Source of the DNA: an uncultured Prevotellaceae bacterium
Lineage (GTDB): Bacteria; Bacteroidota; Bacteroidia; Bacteroidales; Bacteroidaceae
Length of the DNA: 64,000 nt
Assembly: GCA_902792635.1 (NCBI GenBank)
Contig: CADBAG010000016.1
Span: 1-64,000 of the forward strand
Direction of reading: 5' to 3'
The position numbers and the translations under genes are program-made. This document shows positions 24,599 to 31,740 of the stretch, piece by piece. The notes beneath the pieces were generated by a model. That model saw only the letters and a program-made list of their open reading frames with translations, was not told the origin of the DNA and searched no databases. How positions within the stretch are numbered: the first letter of the stretch is position 1; each line of letters starts with the position of its first letter.

Positions 24599-25666
24599 TT
24601 ATTTCTTGTAATGCTTGTCGTAAAACTTCTTTTTGACGATAGTGCCGGGGAACGTCTTCTTGCGGATCTGTATCTCTACGCGGTCGCCAAGCTTTAACGA
24701 GCTGTCCACCAGAGCCACGGCGCAGCTCTTGTCGACAGAGATGAGACGGTAGCCCGTCGTCACCTCACCGACCTGCTGTCCGTCCTTCAACACGGGGTAA
24801 CCATGACGCGGCACGGCATGGGCATCGAGCTCAATTCCCCGCAGGCGTTTTGCCACCCCTTCGGTCTTCTGCTTGAGCAGTGCCTCCTTGCCGATGAACT
24901 CGGGCTTGTCAAACTTCACGAAGATGCTCAGTCCTGCCATGACCGGAGAGATATCCTTCGACAACTCGTCGCCATAGAGCGGCAGTCCGACCTCAAAGCG
25001 CAGCGTGTCGCGGCAGCCGAGACCACACGGCGTCACCTTAGCCTCCATGAGCTTGTCCCAACATGAGATGATCCACTCGTGGGAGCCATAGACCTCAAAG
25101 CCATCCTCACCGGTGTAGCCCGTGCGGGAGATAAGGATGTCGCCGACGGTCTTCACCTCGTAGAAGTTAAGCTCATGACAGGGGATGCCGAGCACGGTCT
25201 CCACGACCTTCTCGCTCTCAGGGCCCTGGATGGCAAGCTGACCGTAACGGTCACTGGCATAGTCGATCTGGATGTTGAAACCTTCGGCATTCTTGCCGAT
25301 CCACTCATCGTCTTTGTCTATGTTAGCAGCATTGATGGTGAGGAAGAACTTGTCCTCAGCAAGTTTGCAGATACACGTGTCGTCCACCGTGCCACCGTCG
25401 GGATAGCACATCATGCCATAGAGCACCTTTCCGGGCTGCACGGCATTGACATCGTTTGTAAAGATATGATTGACGAAACGGGAGGCGTCAGGCCCCGTGG
25501 CGATGACCTCACCCATGTGAGAGACATCGAAGACGCCGCAATGATGACGCACAGCATTGTGCTCATCAATGATTGACGAGTACTGTATCGGCATGTCGAA
25601 GCCGGCGAACGGCTGCATGAGCGCGCCCATAGCCACGTGGCGCGAATGGAGACAGGTTTCTTGCAT
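24599..25666 (-). CDS. gcvT: Aminomethyltransferase (T-protein)
   Basis: This 355-residue protein releases ammonia from the aminomethyl-lipoyl arm of GcvH and transfers the methylene to tetrahydrofolate. It shows HVAMGALMQPFAGFDMPIQYSS at the N-terminus, the folate-site Asp in the VNAVQPGKV...ANIDKD region, SRTGYTGEDGFEVY and the C-terminal barrel domain (PRHGYPVL...GEVTTG). As the first gene of the gcv operon it should carry the promoter. Only a near-consensus TGACTTTG box is seen about 40 nt upstream, and no glycine riboswitch fits in the short leader. Confidence 0.96.
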   Translation of the reverse strand: MQETCLHSRHVAMGALMQPFAGFDMPIQYSSIIDEHNAVRHHCGVFDVSHMGEVIATGPDASRFVNHIFTNDVNAVQPGKVLYGMMCYPDGGTVDDTCICKLAEDKFFLTINAANIDKDDEWIGKNAEGFNIQIDYASDRYGQLAIQGPESEKVVETVLGIPCHELNFYEVKTVGDILISRTGYTGEDGFEVYGSHEWIISCWDKLMEAKVTPCGLGCRDTLRFEVGLPLYGDELSKDISPVMAGLSIFVKFDKPEFIGKEALLKQKTEGVAKRLRGIELDAHAVPRHGYPVLKDGQQVGEVTTGYRLISVDKSCAVALVDSSLKLGDRVEIQIRKKTFPGTIVKKKFYDKHYKK

Positions 25667-25737
25667 AGCAGTAAATTTATAAAGATCTCAAGTTACAAAG
25701 TCATTTCAATAATTATGCGGTAAAATTACAAAATATA

Positions 25738-25768
25738 TTGGCACAAAATAGCTTTTCCGCTAACTTTT
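25738..25768 (+). promoter_or_regulatory. Promoter of a candidate small RNA
   Basis: TTGG (25738-25741), about 20 nt, then TAACTTTT (25761-25768) closely fits the Bacteroidetes -33/-7 promoter. No gene starts downstream; a structured, terminated segment does. Confidence 0.5.
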
Positions 25769-25772
25769 AAGA

Positions 25773-25866
25773 AGATTTGACAAACGAAAACGGAACCCTA
25801 CTCACACGAGCCGGGTTCCGCGAACAAGAGAGAATTTACACCGGCCCAGGACGGACCGGCTTTTTC
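25773..25866 (+). ncRNA. Candidate small RNA of about 95 nt
   Basis: Downstream of the promoter at 25738-25768 lies a perfect 8-bp hairpin CGGAACCC/GGGTTCCG (25791-25798/25813-25820) with a 14-nt loop, a single-stranded AT-rich linker, and a second GC hairpin (CCGG...CCGG, 25841-25859) followed by TTTTTC. This is a complete promoter-structure-terminator unit between the divergent gcvT and infC genes, with no convincing open frame. I do not recognise an Rfam class. It could be an independent sRNA or a prematurely terminated leader. Confidence 0.5.
25841..25866 (+). terminator. Intrinsic terminator of the candidate small RNA
   Basis: The GC-rich hairpin at 25841-25859 (CCGGCC pairing with GGACCGG with one bulged base) is followed directly by CTTTTTC. 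Confidence 0.6.
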
Positions 25867-25869
25867 TTT

Positions 25870-26323
25870 CGTTTATCTCTTGATATTAATCGATACCATT
25901 GGATGATACATCTTCTTACGATACATCTTACGATACATCTTCTTACTAATGTCACTGTATAGTGACATAATAAATAGTGACATAATACAATGTATAGAAG
26001 TTTTTAACCTCATACCTTTTGATTTCAGCCCCAATAATGATACAGATTATCTTTTAATTCGAAATATCTCATATAACAAATCAAAACATCTGAAACAAAA
26101 CAAGACTAAATGCTTTATCTTTCTTACATCTTACTGAATTACAAAGTTATATCAAATCCTTCAGACTGTCAAGAAAACGTGCACCTATTTTATATAATAA
26201 TAACAAAGATTGATGTAAATCAAGTTTGACGGAATGGTACCACGTAGGGCGGCCCTACGTTGTTAGGACGCCACCCAATGGCGGCGGGCCCTGTATTTTT
26301 CAATAAAAAAAATGGCTAAAACA
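25870..26323. other. AT-rich non-coding stretch before infC
   Basis: No credible gene is seen. Three copies of a (A)CGATACATCTT-like unit lie at about 25905-25945. An inverted repeat GTCAC/GTGAC (25951-25966) is followed by a second ATAGTGACATAATA copy at about 25974. A hairpin CGTAGGG/CCCTACG lies at 26243-26259. The stretch is clearly more AT-rich than the flanking genes. Confidence 0.5.
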
Positions 26324-26354
26324 TTTGCTAATTGGCTAAAAATGCGTAACTTTG
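26324..26354 (+). promoter_or_regulatory. Promoter of infC-rpmI-rplT
   Basis: TTTG (26324-26327), 19 nt, TAACTTTG (26347-26354) is a consensus Bacteroidetes promoter. It gives a leader of about 50 nt before the infC ATG at 26412. Confidence 0.8.
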
Positions 26355-26411
26355 CACGCTGTTTGGGAGACATTGTACCCTGACGCTAAATATGAACTTT
26401 AAAATAGTTGG

Positions 26412-27098
26412 ATGAAGAAAGACAATTTGAAAGACCAGTACCGTATAAACGGACAGATCCGTGTGCGGGAAGTACGTGTGGTAAGTGACGGCGGCTCCGA
26501 GGTGATGCCTACGCGCAAAGCGTTGGATCTGGCCCGTCAGCAAGAGCTCGACCTTGTCGAGATTTCACCAAATGCACAGCCACCAGTCTGCCGTATCATC
26601 GACTATAGCAAGTTCCTCTATCAGCAGAAGAAGCGCCAAAAGGAGATGAAGCAGAAACAAGTCAAGGTGGAGGTGAAAGAGATCCGCTTCGGACCTCAGA
26701 CCGATGACCACGACTACCAGTTCAAGCTCAAGCATGCCCGTGAGTTCCTCGAGGAGGGCAACAAGGTGCGTGCATACGTCTTCTTCCGCGGCCGAAGCAT
26801 CCTCTTCAAGGATCAGGGTGAGGTGCTACTGCTCCGTTTCGCCAACGACCTTGAGGAAGTGGCAAAGGTAGAGCAGATGCCGAAGCTCGAAGGTAAGAAG
26901 ATGTTCCTCTTCCTCGCTCCTAAGAAAGCCGGTGTGGCTAAGCAGAGTCAGCAGAAGCGCGACCGTCTCGCCAAAGAGGCTGTAGAGAAAGAGCAGAAGA
27001 AGATTCAGGCTGAAGAAGAGGCAAAGAAGAAAGGCCTGCTCGGAAACGCTAAAGGTGCAGAGGCTCTGCTGAAGCTTAACGCTGACGCTAAAGAATAA
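26412..27098 (+). CDS. infC: Translation initiation factor IF-3
   Basis: This 228-residue protein binds the 30S subunit and keeps initiation faithful. The N-domain ([43 protein letters not shown] split across the region), the lysine-rich linker helix and the C-domain ([36 protein letters not shown]) are complete. After about residue 180 there is a charged, Lys/Glu/Ala-rich tail of about 45 residues, typical of some Bacteroidetes. It starts with ATG, not the AUU known from E. coli. thrS, often upstream, is absent; infC has its own promoter. Confidence 0.97.
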   Translation: MKKDNLKDQYRINGQIRVREVRVVSDGGSEVMPTRKALDLARQQELDLVEISPNAQPPVCRIIDYSKFLYQQKKRQKEMKQKQVKVEVKEIRFGPQTDDHDYQFKLKHAREFLEEGNKVRAYVFFRGRSILFKDQGEVLLLRFANDLEEVAKVEQMPKLEGKKMFLFLAPKKAGVAKQSQQKRDRLAKEAVEKEQKKIQAEEEAKKKGLLGNAKGAEALLKLNADAKE

Positions 27099-27120
27099 GG
27101 AATAAGGAATAAAGAATACA
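27093..27120 (+). repeat. Period-7 repeat over the infC stop codon
   Basis: Four consecutive 7-nt units GAATAAG/GAATAAA/GAATACA run from 27093 and contain the infC TAA stop. Slippage would not extend the protein, since each unit carries TAA but in shifting frame. Confidence 0.5.
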
Positions 27121-27212
27121 GGGTGCGAACCCTATACTATGAAATTACTGTGTGGCCCCGCCTGGTATATGCGTTGCCACCTTTCATTAATAACAAATAA
27201 ACAATAACAAAA

Positions 27213-27410
27213 ATGCCAAAAGTAAAGACAAACTCCGGCGCAAAGAAGAGATTCACATTCACCGGAACAGGTAAGATCAAGCGTCATCATGCTTATCACA
27301 GTCACATCTTGACTAAGAAGACGAAGAAGCAGAAGCGTAATCTGGATCACCAGACGCTCGTGGACCGCACAAACCTCAAGCAGGTGCGCGACTTGCTGAA
27401 CCTCCGTTAA
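27213..27410 (+). CDS. rpmI: Ribosomal protein bL35
   Basis: This 65-residue basic protein of the large subunit has the bL35 signature [14 protein letters not shown], the [15 protein letters not shown] core and a complete C-terminus. It sits 114 nt after infC and 55 nt before rplT in the classic infC-rpmI-rplT order. The infC-rpmI spacer contains a small GGG...CCC hairpin and could hold an L20-responsive leader. Confidence 0.97.
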   Translation: MPKVKTNSGAKKRFTFTGTGKIKRHHAYHSHILTKKTKKQKRNLDHQTLVDRTNLKQVRDLLNLR

Positions 27411-27465
27411 CTTAACAGGCGTGTTAATTGAACAACTTAGTCAAACGAATTAAAGAAGAAAAATT

Positions 27466-27810
27466 ATGCCAAGATCAGTAAATCATGTAGCTTCCAAAGC
27501 TAAGAGAACAAGACTGCTGAAGAAGACCAAGGGTTACTACGGTGCCCGTAAGAACGTGTGGACCGTAGCTAAGAACACCTACGAGAAGGGTCTTACATAC
27601 GCTTACCGCGACCGTCGTACGAAGAAGCGCAACTTCCGCGCTCTGTGGATCCAGCGTATCAACGCTGCTGCCCGCCAGTACGAGATGAGCTACTCTCAGC
27701 TCATGGGCGCTCTTCACAAGGCTGGCATCGAGATCAACCGCAAGGTGCTCGCTGACCTCGCCGTGAACAACGAGGAGGCTTTCAAGGCCATCGTTGAGAA
27801 AGTGAAGTAA
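27466..27810 (+). CDS. rplT: Ribosomal protein bL20
   Basis: This 114-residue protein binds 23S rRNA early in 50S assembly and, in other bacteria, represses its own operon. The [30 protein letters not shown]-type N-terminus (seen over residues 1-30), the [23 protein letters not shown] helix and the [13 protein letters not shown] domain are intact. It is the last gene of the operon; an intrinsic terminator follows 46 nt downstream. Confidence 0.97.
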   Translation: MPRSVNHVASKAKRTRLLKKTKGYYGARKNVWTVAKNTYEKGLTYAYRDRRTKKRNFRALWIQRINAAARQYEMSYSQLMGALHKAGIEINRKVLADLAVNNEEAFKAIVEKVK

Positions 27811-27856
27811 GCCGCGAACAAGTTCTGAAGTTTTTGGAACAAAGAGAATTTAACAT

Positions 27857-27896
27857 AAAAGGGGATGCATCATGAAAGTGGCGCATCCCCTTTTTT
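27857..27896 (+). terminator. Intrinsic terminator of infC-rpmI-rplT
   Basis: A perfect 12-bp stem AAAAGGGGATGC/GCATCCCCTTTT (27857-27868/27883-27894) with a 14-nt loop is followed by a T run. Confidence 0.92.
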
Positions 27897-27939
27897 GTTA
27901 ATATAGCCTATCAGAAGACAAATGGTGATAATGTAGGAA

Positions 27940-27995
27940 CCGCAGGTTGGGCTAGGACCGCCCGCACCTCGGAGAGGTGCTTACGTGACAGGACT
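27940..27995. repeat. Family B palindromic repeat (short copy)
   Basis: The palindrome GCACCTCGGAGAGGTGC (27964-27980) is the core of interspersed family B, seen also at 36509-36786, 39457-39500, 41925-42135, 43487-43740 and 47195-47440. The rest of the 27897-28103 gap shows no gene. Confidence 0.75.
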
Positions 27996-28103
27996 AACCA
28001 GATAACAGTTTTAGTTATAACTAAAAAATCCATGGAAATTGCCAAAAGTCTTAATCATAACTAATAAAAGTCGATATAGTATTGAAGACTTTATCCACTA
28101 AAG

Positions 28104-28135
28104 TTTGTCTAAGACAAGGAAAAAGGCTAAATTTG
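28104..28135 (+). promoter_or_regulatory. Promoter of the RsmF-like/folA operon
   Basis: TTTG (28104-28107), 20 nt, TAAATTTG (28128-28135) fits the Bacteroidetes promoter and lies 16 nt before the ATG at 28152. Confidence 0.7.
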
Positions 28136-28151
28136 CAAAAACGCAATAAGA

Positions 28152-29570
28152 ATGGCATTACCTACCGAATTTGCAACATACACGCAGAAGCTCATGGGCA
28201 AGGAGCTCTATGGCATCCTTGAGCAAGGACTGCAAGAAGAGGCTCCCGTGAGCGTGCGCCTCAACCCTTTCAAGACACAAGGTGGACTGGAGGGTGAAGA
28301 GCAGGCGCCGTGGTGCCCGTGGGGCTACTGGCTCACTGACCGCCCCGCCTTCACCTTCGACCCGTTGCTCCATGCCGGGCTCTACTATGTCCAGGAAGCC
28401 TCGTCGATGTTCGTCTGTGAGGCTGTGCGGCAATGCCTGAAGAAGGATCTTGTGCCTAATAGGCCACTGCTCACTGCCGACCTGTGCGCCGCACCGGGGG
28501 GCAAGACAACAGCGCTGCGCTCCGTGCTGCCCGAGGGCAGTCTGCTCTTCAGCAACGAACCGATGAAGCAGCGGGCAAGCATCCTCAAGGAGAACATCAT
28601 CAAGTTCGGACACCCAGACATCATCGTGACAAACAACTACCCGCGCGACTACCGGAAGACGGGACTGGCGTTCGACCTCATCCTCACTGATGTGCCATGC
28701 TCCGGCGAGGGGATGTTCCGAAAGGATCCGGGAGCAGTAGACGAATGGAGCCCGCAGAACGTAGAGAAATGCTGGCAACTGCAGCGGTCCATCGTCGAGG
28801 ACATCTGGTCCAATCTCAAACCGGGAGGCATTCTCATCTATTCGACCTGCACCTTCAATGCCCATGAGGACGAAGAGAACGTGCAGTGGATAGCAGACAC
28901 CCTCGGGGCTGACTTCATCTCCTTAGAGACACAGTCGGAATGGAATATCACCGGGGCGCTTGTCGGCAATCAGCCTTGCTACCGCTTCATCCCCGGCCGC
29001 ACACGCGGCGAAGGACTGTTTATGGCCGTGCTTCGGAAGCACGGCAAGGCGAGCGGCGACAAAACATGGAATTCTTCAGCAACTCCAAATAAGACGAAGA
29101 AAAACGGGAGTTACCATCAGAAATGGTTCAACCCCGGCTACGGACAGTTCACAGAGATAGAGGAGAAAGGCATCATCCGTGCCATTCCCGCTCGCTGGGC
29201 AGCTATATATAATAATGTGAAGAAAAGTCTGCACGTCATCCATGCCGGCATAGAATTAGGGACAGTGAAAGGCAAGGATCTTGTTCCCGATGCGTCGTTA
29301 GCACTCAGCACTGCGCTCAACCGCTCAGCTTTCCCACAGGCAGAGCTCAGTTATGACGATGCCATCCGCTATCTGAGAAAAGAAGCCGTGACACTTCCGT
29401 CCGACTCTCCCCGCGGCTTCACGCTCGTCACCTACCGACACCAGCCACTCGGATTCGTAAAGAATATCGGAAACCGCGCTAATAACCTCTACCCACAAGA
29501 ATGGAAAATAAAAAGCTCACATATCCCCACCTCAGCCTCATCGTTGCCATGTCAGCCCATGGAGCCATAG
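28152..29570 (+). CDS. RsmF/NOL1-family rRNA cytosine-C5 methyltransferase
   Basis: This 472-residue protein is a SAM-dependent RNA m5C methyltransferase of the RsmF/Sun class. The SAM-binding DLCAAPGGKT (residues 110-119), the DVPCSGEGMF motif (Cys183) and the STCTF motif (Cys233), which carry the two catalytic-cycle cysteines, are all present. The C-terminal third (NPGYGQF..., AIPARWAAIYNNVKKSLHVIHAG, GFTLVTYRHQPLGFVKNIGNRANNLYP) fits the RNA-binding extension of RsmF. The last 70 nt overlap the start of folA. The exact target cytosine is not deducible. Confidence 0.9.
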   Translation: MALPTEFATYTQKLMGKELYGILEQGLQEEAPVSVRLNPFKTQGGLEGEEQAPWCPWGYWLTDRPAFTFDPLLHAGLYYVQEASSMFVCEAVRQCLKKDLVPNRPLLTADLCAAPGGKTTALRSVLPEGSLLFSNEPMKQRASILKENIIKFGHPDIIVTNNYPRDYRKTGLAFDLILTDVPCSGEGMFRKDPGAVDEWSPQNVEKCWQLQRSIVEDIWSNLKPGGILIYSTCTFNAHEDEENVQWIADTLGADFISLETQSEWNITGALVGNQPCYRFIPGRTRGEGLFMAVLRKHGKASGDKTWNSSATPNKTKKNGSYHQKWFNPGYGQFTEIEEKGIIRAIPARWAAIYNNVKKSLHVIHAGIELGTVKGKDLVPDASLALSTALNRSAFPQAELSYDDAIRYLRKEAVTLPSDSPRGFTLVTYRHQPLGFVKNIGNRANNLYPQEWKIKSSHIPTSASSLPCQPMEP

Positions 29571-30055
29571 GCTCACACGGTACGCTGCCCTGGCACATCC
29601 AGGAGGATCTTGACCACTTTAAGCAACTCACATGGGGCCACACCGTGCTCATGGGGCGCCAGACCTACGAGTCGTTGCCTCACGGTGCGCTGCCCGGAAG
29701 ACGTAACATCGTGTTGAGCCATACCATGAGGGAGCTGCCTGGCTGTGAGGTCTATGCATCCTTCGAAGAAGCGCTGCACCATTGCAGGCTAAACGAGCAA
29801 GTGTTTGTCATGGGAGGAGCCTCGGTCTACCGCGAAGCGTTGCCCATTGCCTCGCACCTTTACATCACAATAGTAGAAAAGGAGCCGGCGGATGCCGACA
29901 CGTTCTTTCCCACATTTGATGAGAGCGAATGGCGAGAAGTGAAGCATGAGCAACATGCGGGGTTTGCTTTCACGGAGTGGCGACGCAATACAGGACTAAA
30001 GAAAGTCAACGCCAATACAGTGATAATCCCTATGGTAAAATACAATAAACTATGA
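29501..30055 (+). CDS. folA: Dihydrofolate reductase
   Basis: This 184-residue enzyme reduces dihydrofolate to tetrahydrofolate. Landmarks are LIVAMSAHGAIG, LPWHIQEDLDHFK (Trp31, and Asp36 at the catalytic acid position), VLMGRQTYESLP, RRNIVLS and the nucleotide-binding FVMGGASVYREALP. It overlaps the methyltransferase gene by 70 nt in another frame; a start at 29501 retains six residues before the conserved strand, and no other ATG precedes LSLIVAM. It overlaps the next gene by ATGA. The three genes form one operon. Confidence 0.96.
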   Translation: MENKKLTYPHLSLIVAMSAHGAIGSHGTLPWHIQEDLDHFKQLTWGHTVLMGRQTYESLPHGALPGRRNIVLSHTMRELPGCEVYASFEEALHHCRLNEQVFVMGGASVYREALPIASHLYITIVEKEPADADTFFPTFDESEWREVKHEQHAGFAFTEWRRNTGLKKVNANTVIIPMVKYNKL

Positions 30056-31155
30056 ACGATATACTTTCCAACAAAGCAACTCTCGACTTCCTCCACTATT
30101 GTCTTCACGACAATGCAGCGGTGCCGGTGACGATAGGCAGCATCGACTGGGATGCCCTGCTCGACTTCGGCAAGCGGCAGAGCATCCGTGGCGTGTTGCT
30201 CCATGGCATACAGAAGTTACCGGCTTCGGCACCCCACCCTTCCTTCCCGCAACTCAAACGGTGGCTGCAACAGAGTATCGCCATCAAGACTGCCAATATC
30301 CAGACCTACCGCGATGCAGCGACCCTCACACGCCGTTTCCATGAGGAGACTGGCTGTGACAGCGTCGTATTGAAAGGCCAAGCCAATGCACTGCGTTATC
30401 CCGACCCATACATGCGTGAGTCAGGAGATATAGACCTGTGGACAACAGCAAAAACCAAGCAACTCATCCGCTGGGCACACAGCCACGACCCCAAAGGCAG
30501 CATCGAATACCATCATGTCGACATGGACGTTCTTACAACGCCCGTTGAACTCCATTATGTCCCATCATTCATGGGCAACCTCTTTTATGAATGGCGGATG
30601 CGTCGCTGGTTCAAAAAAGAAAAACCCAGACAGTTCGGCAATAAAGCAACATTGCCTGACGGTCTGGGCGAGATAGGGATTTTAGAACCCGCTTTCGATT
30701 GTGTGTTTCAGTTGTCTCACATGATGCACCATTTCTTCTTCGAAGGTATCGGTTTCAGACAAGTCATAGATTTCTATTACTTGCTCTCTGCCATGCCCAA
30801 AGATGACAGGAGTATCATGAAAGTGGTGAAATGGTTGAACATGAGTAAGTTCACGGCAGCGGTTATGTATGTCTTACACGATGTGTTGGGCATGCCGCAA
30901 GAGAAGTTGCTCTGTCCCCCCAATGAGAAGATCGGTCAACTTTTCCTCTACGAGATATTAAAAGCGGGCAACTTTGGTTTTCATGACACCCGTTATCATT
31001 TCGAAGGATTGTCGCGATGGGACCAATACAAACTTGAGACCCGGCGCAACCTGCACTTTGCCAAAGAGTTCCCTTCAGAGGTCGTCTTTGGCAGGCCGGT
31101 GTCGCGCTGGTGGCATGCTGTTTACAAGCTCTGGTTGTCCTCGTCAGCGGGCTGA
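30052..31155 (+). CDS. Uncharacterised nucleotidyltransferase-fold protein
   Basis: This 367-residue protein resembles the NTP_transf_5 family of uncharacterised nucleotidyltransferases. Core features are SVVLKGQANALRYPDP followed by RESGDIDLW, which carries the paired metal-binding Asp, and a downstream VELHYVPSFM strand. The C-terminal half is helical, with FDCVFQLSHMMHHFFFEGIGFRQVIDFYYLL. Relatives are often found in polysaccharide or polymyxin-type loci, but here the gene is translationally coupled to folA (ATGA). Its 3' end overlaps the convergent lrp-like gene by 34 bp. The substrate is unknown. Confidence 0.8.
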   Translation: MNDILSNKATLDFLHYCLHDNAAVPVTIGSIDWDALLDFGKRQSIRGVLLHGIQKLPASAPHPSFPQLKRWLQQSIAIKTANIQTYRDAATLTRRFHEETGCDSVVLKGQANALRYPDPYMRESGDIDLWTTAKTKQLIRWAHSHDPKGSIEYHHVDMDVLTTPVELHYVPSFMGNLFYEWRMRRWFKKEKPRQFGNKATLPDGLGEIGILEPAFDCVFQLSHMMHHFFFEGIGFRQVIDFYYLLSAMPKDDRSIMKVVKWLNMSKFTAAVMYVLHDVLGMPQEKLLCPPNEKIGQLFLYEILKAGNFGFHDTRYHFEGLSRWDQYKLETRRNLHFAKEFPSEVVFGRPVSRWWHAVYKLWLSSSAG

Positions 31156-31619
31156 GCAGCGTACTCGATCGGCAACTGACGGTCGATGACGTTGTTGAAG
31201 CTCACGATGGTCTCTGAACGGGAGAGGCCGAGCGGCTGGAGCTTGTCGTGGATAATATTCAACAGATCATGATTGTTGTGCGCATAGATCTTGATGAACA
31301 TGTCGTAGCCACCTGTCGTGTAATGACATTCGGTGACTTCAGGGATCTGGCGTAACTTCTCCACGACCTCATCAAACTTCTCCGGGTCTTTCAGATACAA
31401 GCCCACATAAGCGCAGGTCTCATAACCGATCTTCTCCGGATCAATAATAAACTGGGAGCCTTTGATGATTCCCATGGATGTTAACTTCTGGATGCGCTGA
31501 TGAATAGCAGCACCACTGACGTTGCATGCCCTTGCTACCTCGAGGAAGGGAATGCGGGCGTCACCTTGAATAAGCTGAAGGATTTTTCTGTCTAATGCAT
31601 CAATAACTTGACGTGCCAT
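31122..31619 (-). CDS. Lrp/AsnC-family transcriptional regulator
   Basis: This 165-residue regulator has an N-terminal AsnC-type winged helix (LDRKILQLIQGDARIPFLEVARACNVSGAAIHQRIQKLTSMGII over residues 8-50) and a C-terminal RAM ligand-binding domain (YVGLYL, CHYTTGGYDMFIKIYA). It probably senses an amino acid. The ATG at 31619 was chosen because a -7 box at 31647 excludes the longer start at 31649. No adjacent amino-acid gene shows its target; the gcv operon 5.5 kb away is one speculative candidate. Its 3' end overlaps the convergent nucleotidyltransferase gene. Confidence 0.93.
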   Translation of the reverse strand: MARQVIDALDRKILQLIQGDARIPFLEVARACNVSGAAIHQRIQKLTSMGIIKGSQFIIDPEKIGYETCAYVGLYLKDPEKFDEVVEKLRQIPEVTECHYTTGGYDMFIKIYAHNNHDLLNIIHDKLQPLGLSRSETIVSFNNVIDRQLPIEYAAQPADEDNQSL

Positions 31620-31646
31620 TGTAATCTTATTTCTTTTATAGTGGTG

Positions 31647-31677
31647 CAAAGATACAACCTTTTCTATTAATTAGCAA
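31647..31677 (-). promoter_or_regulatory. Promoter of the Lrp-family regulator
   Basis: On the minus strand, TTG (31677-31675), about 20 nt, TATCTTTG (31654-31647) fits the Bacteroidetes promoter and gives a leader of about 20 nt. Confidence 0.65.
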
Positions 31678-31740
31678 CTATTTAAGCCAAAATATTAGGA
31701 AAATAGCATAAAATCATCCTTTTTAGGGATCGTTTGAAAG

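Noticed and set aside
25667-25737. Glycine riboswitch before gcvT
   Set aside because: The leader is short and AT-rich, without the paired GGAGAG-type cores or the required stems.
25777-25962. 61-codon frame across the candidate sRNA
   Set aside because: It spans both hairpins and the T tract and looks like no protein; RNA structure explains the segment better.
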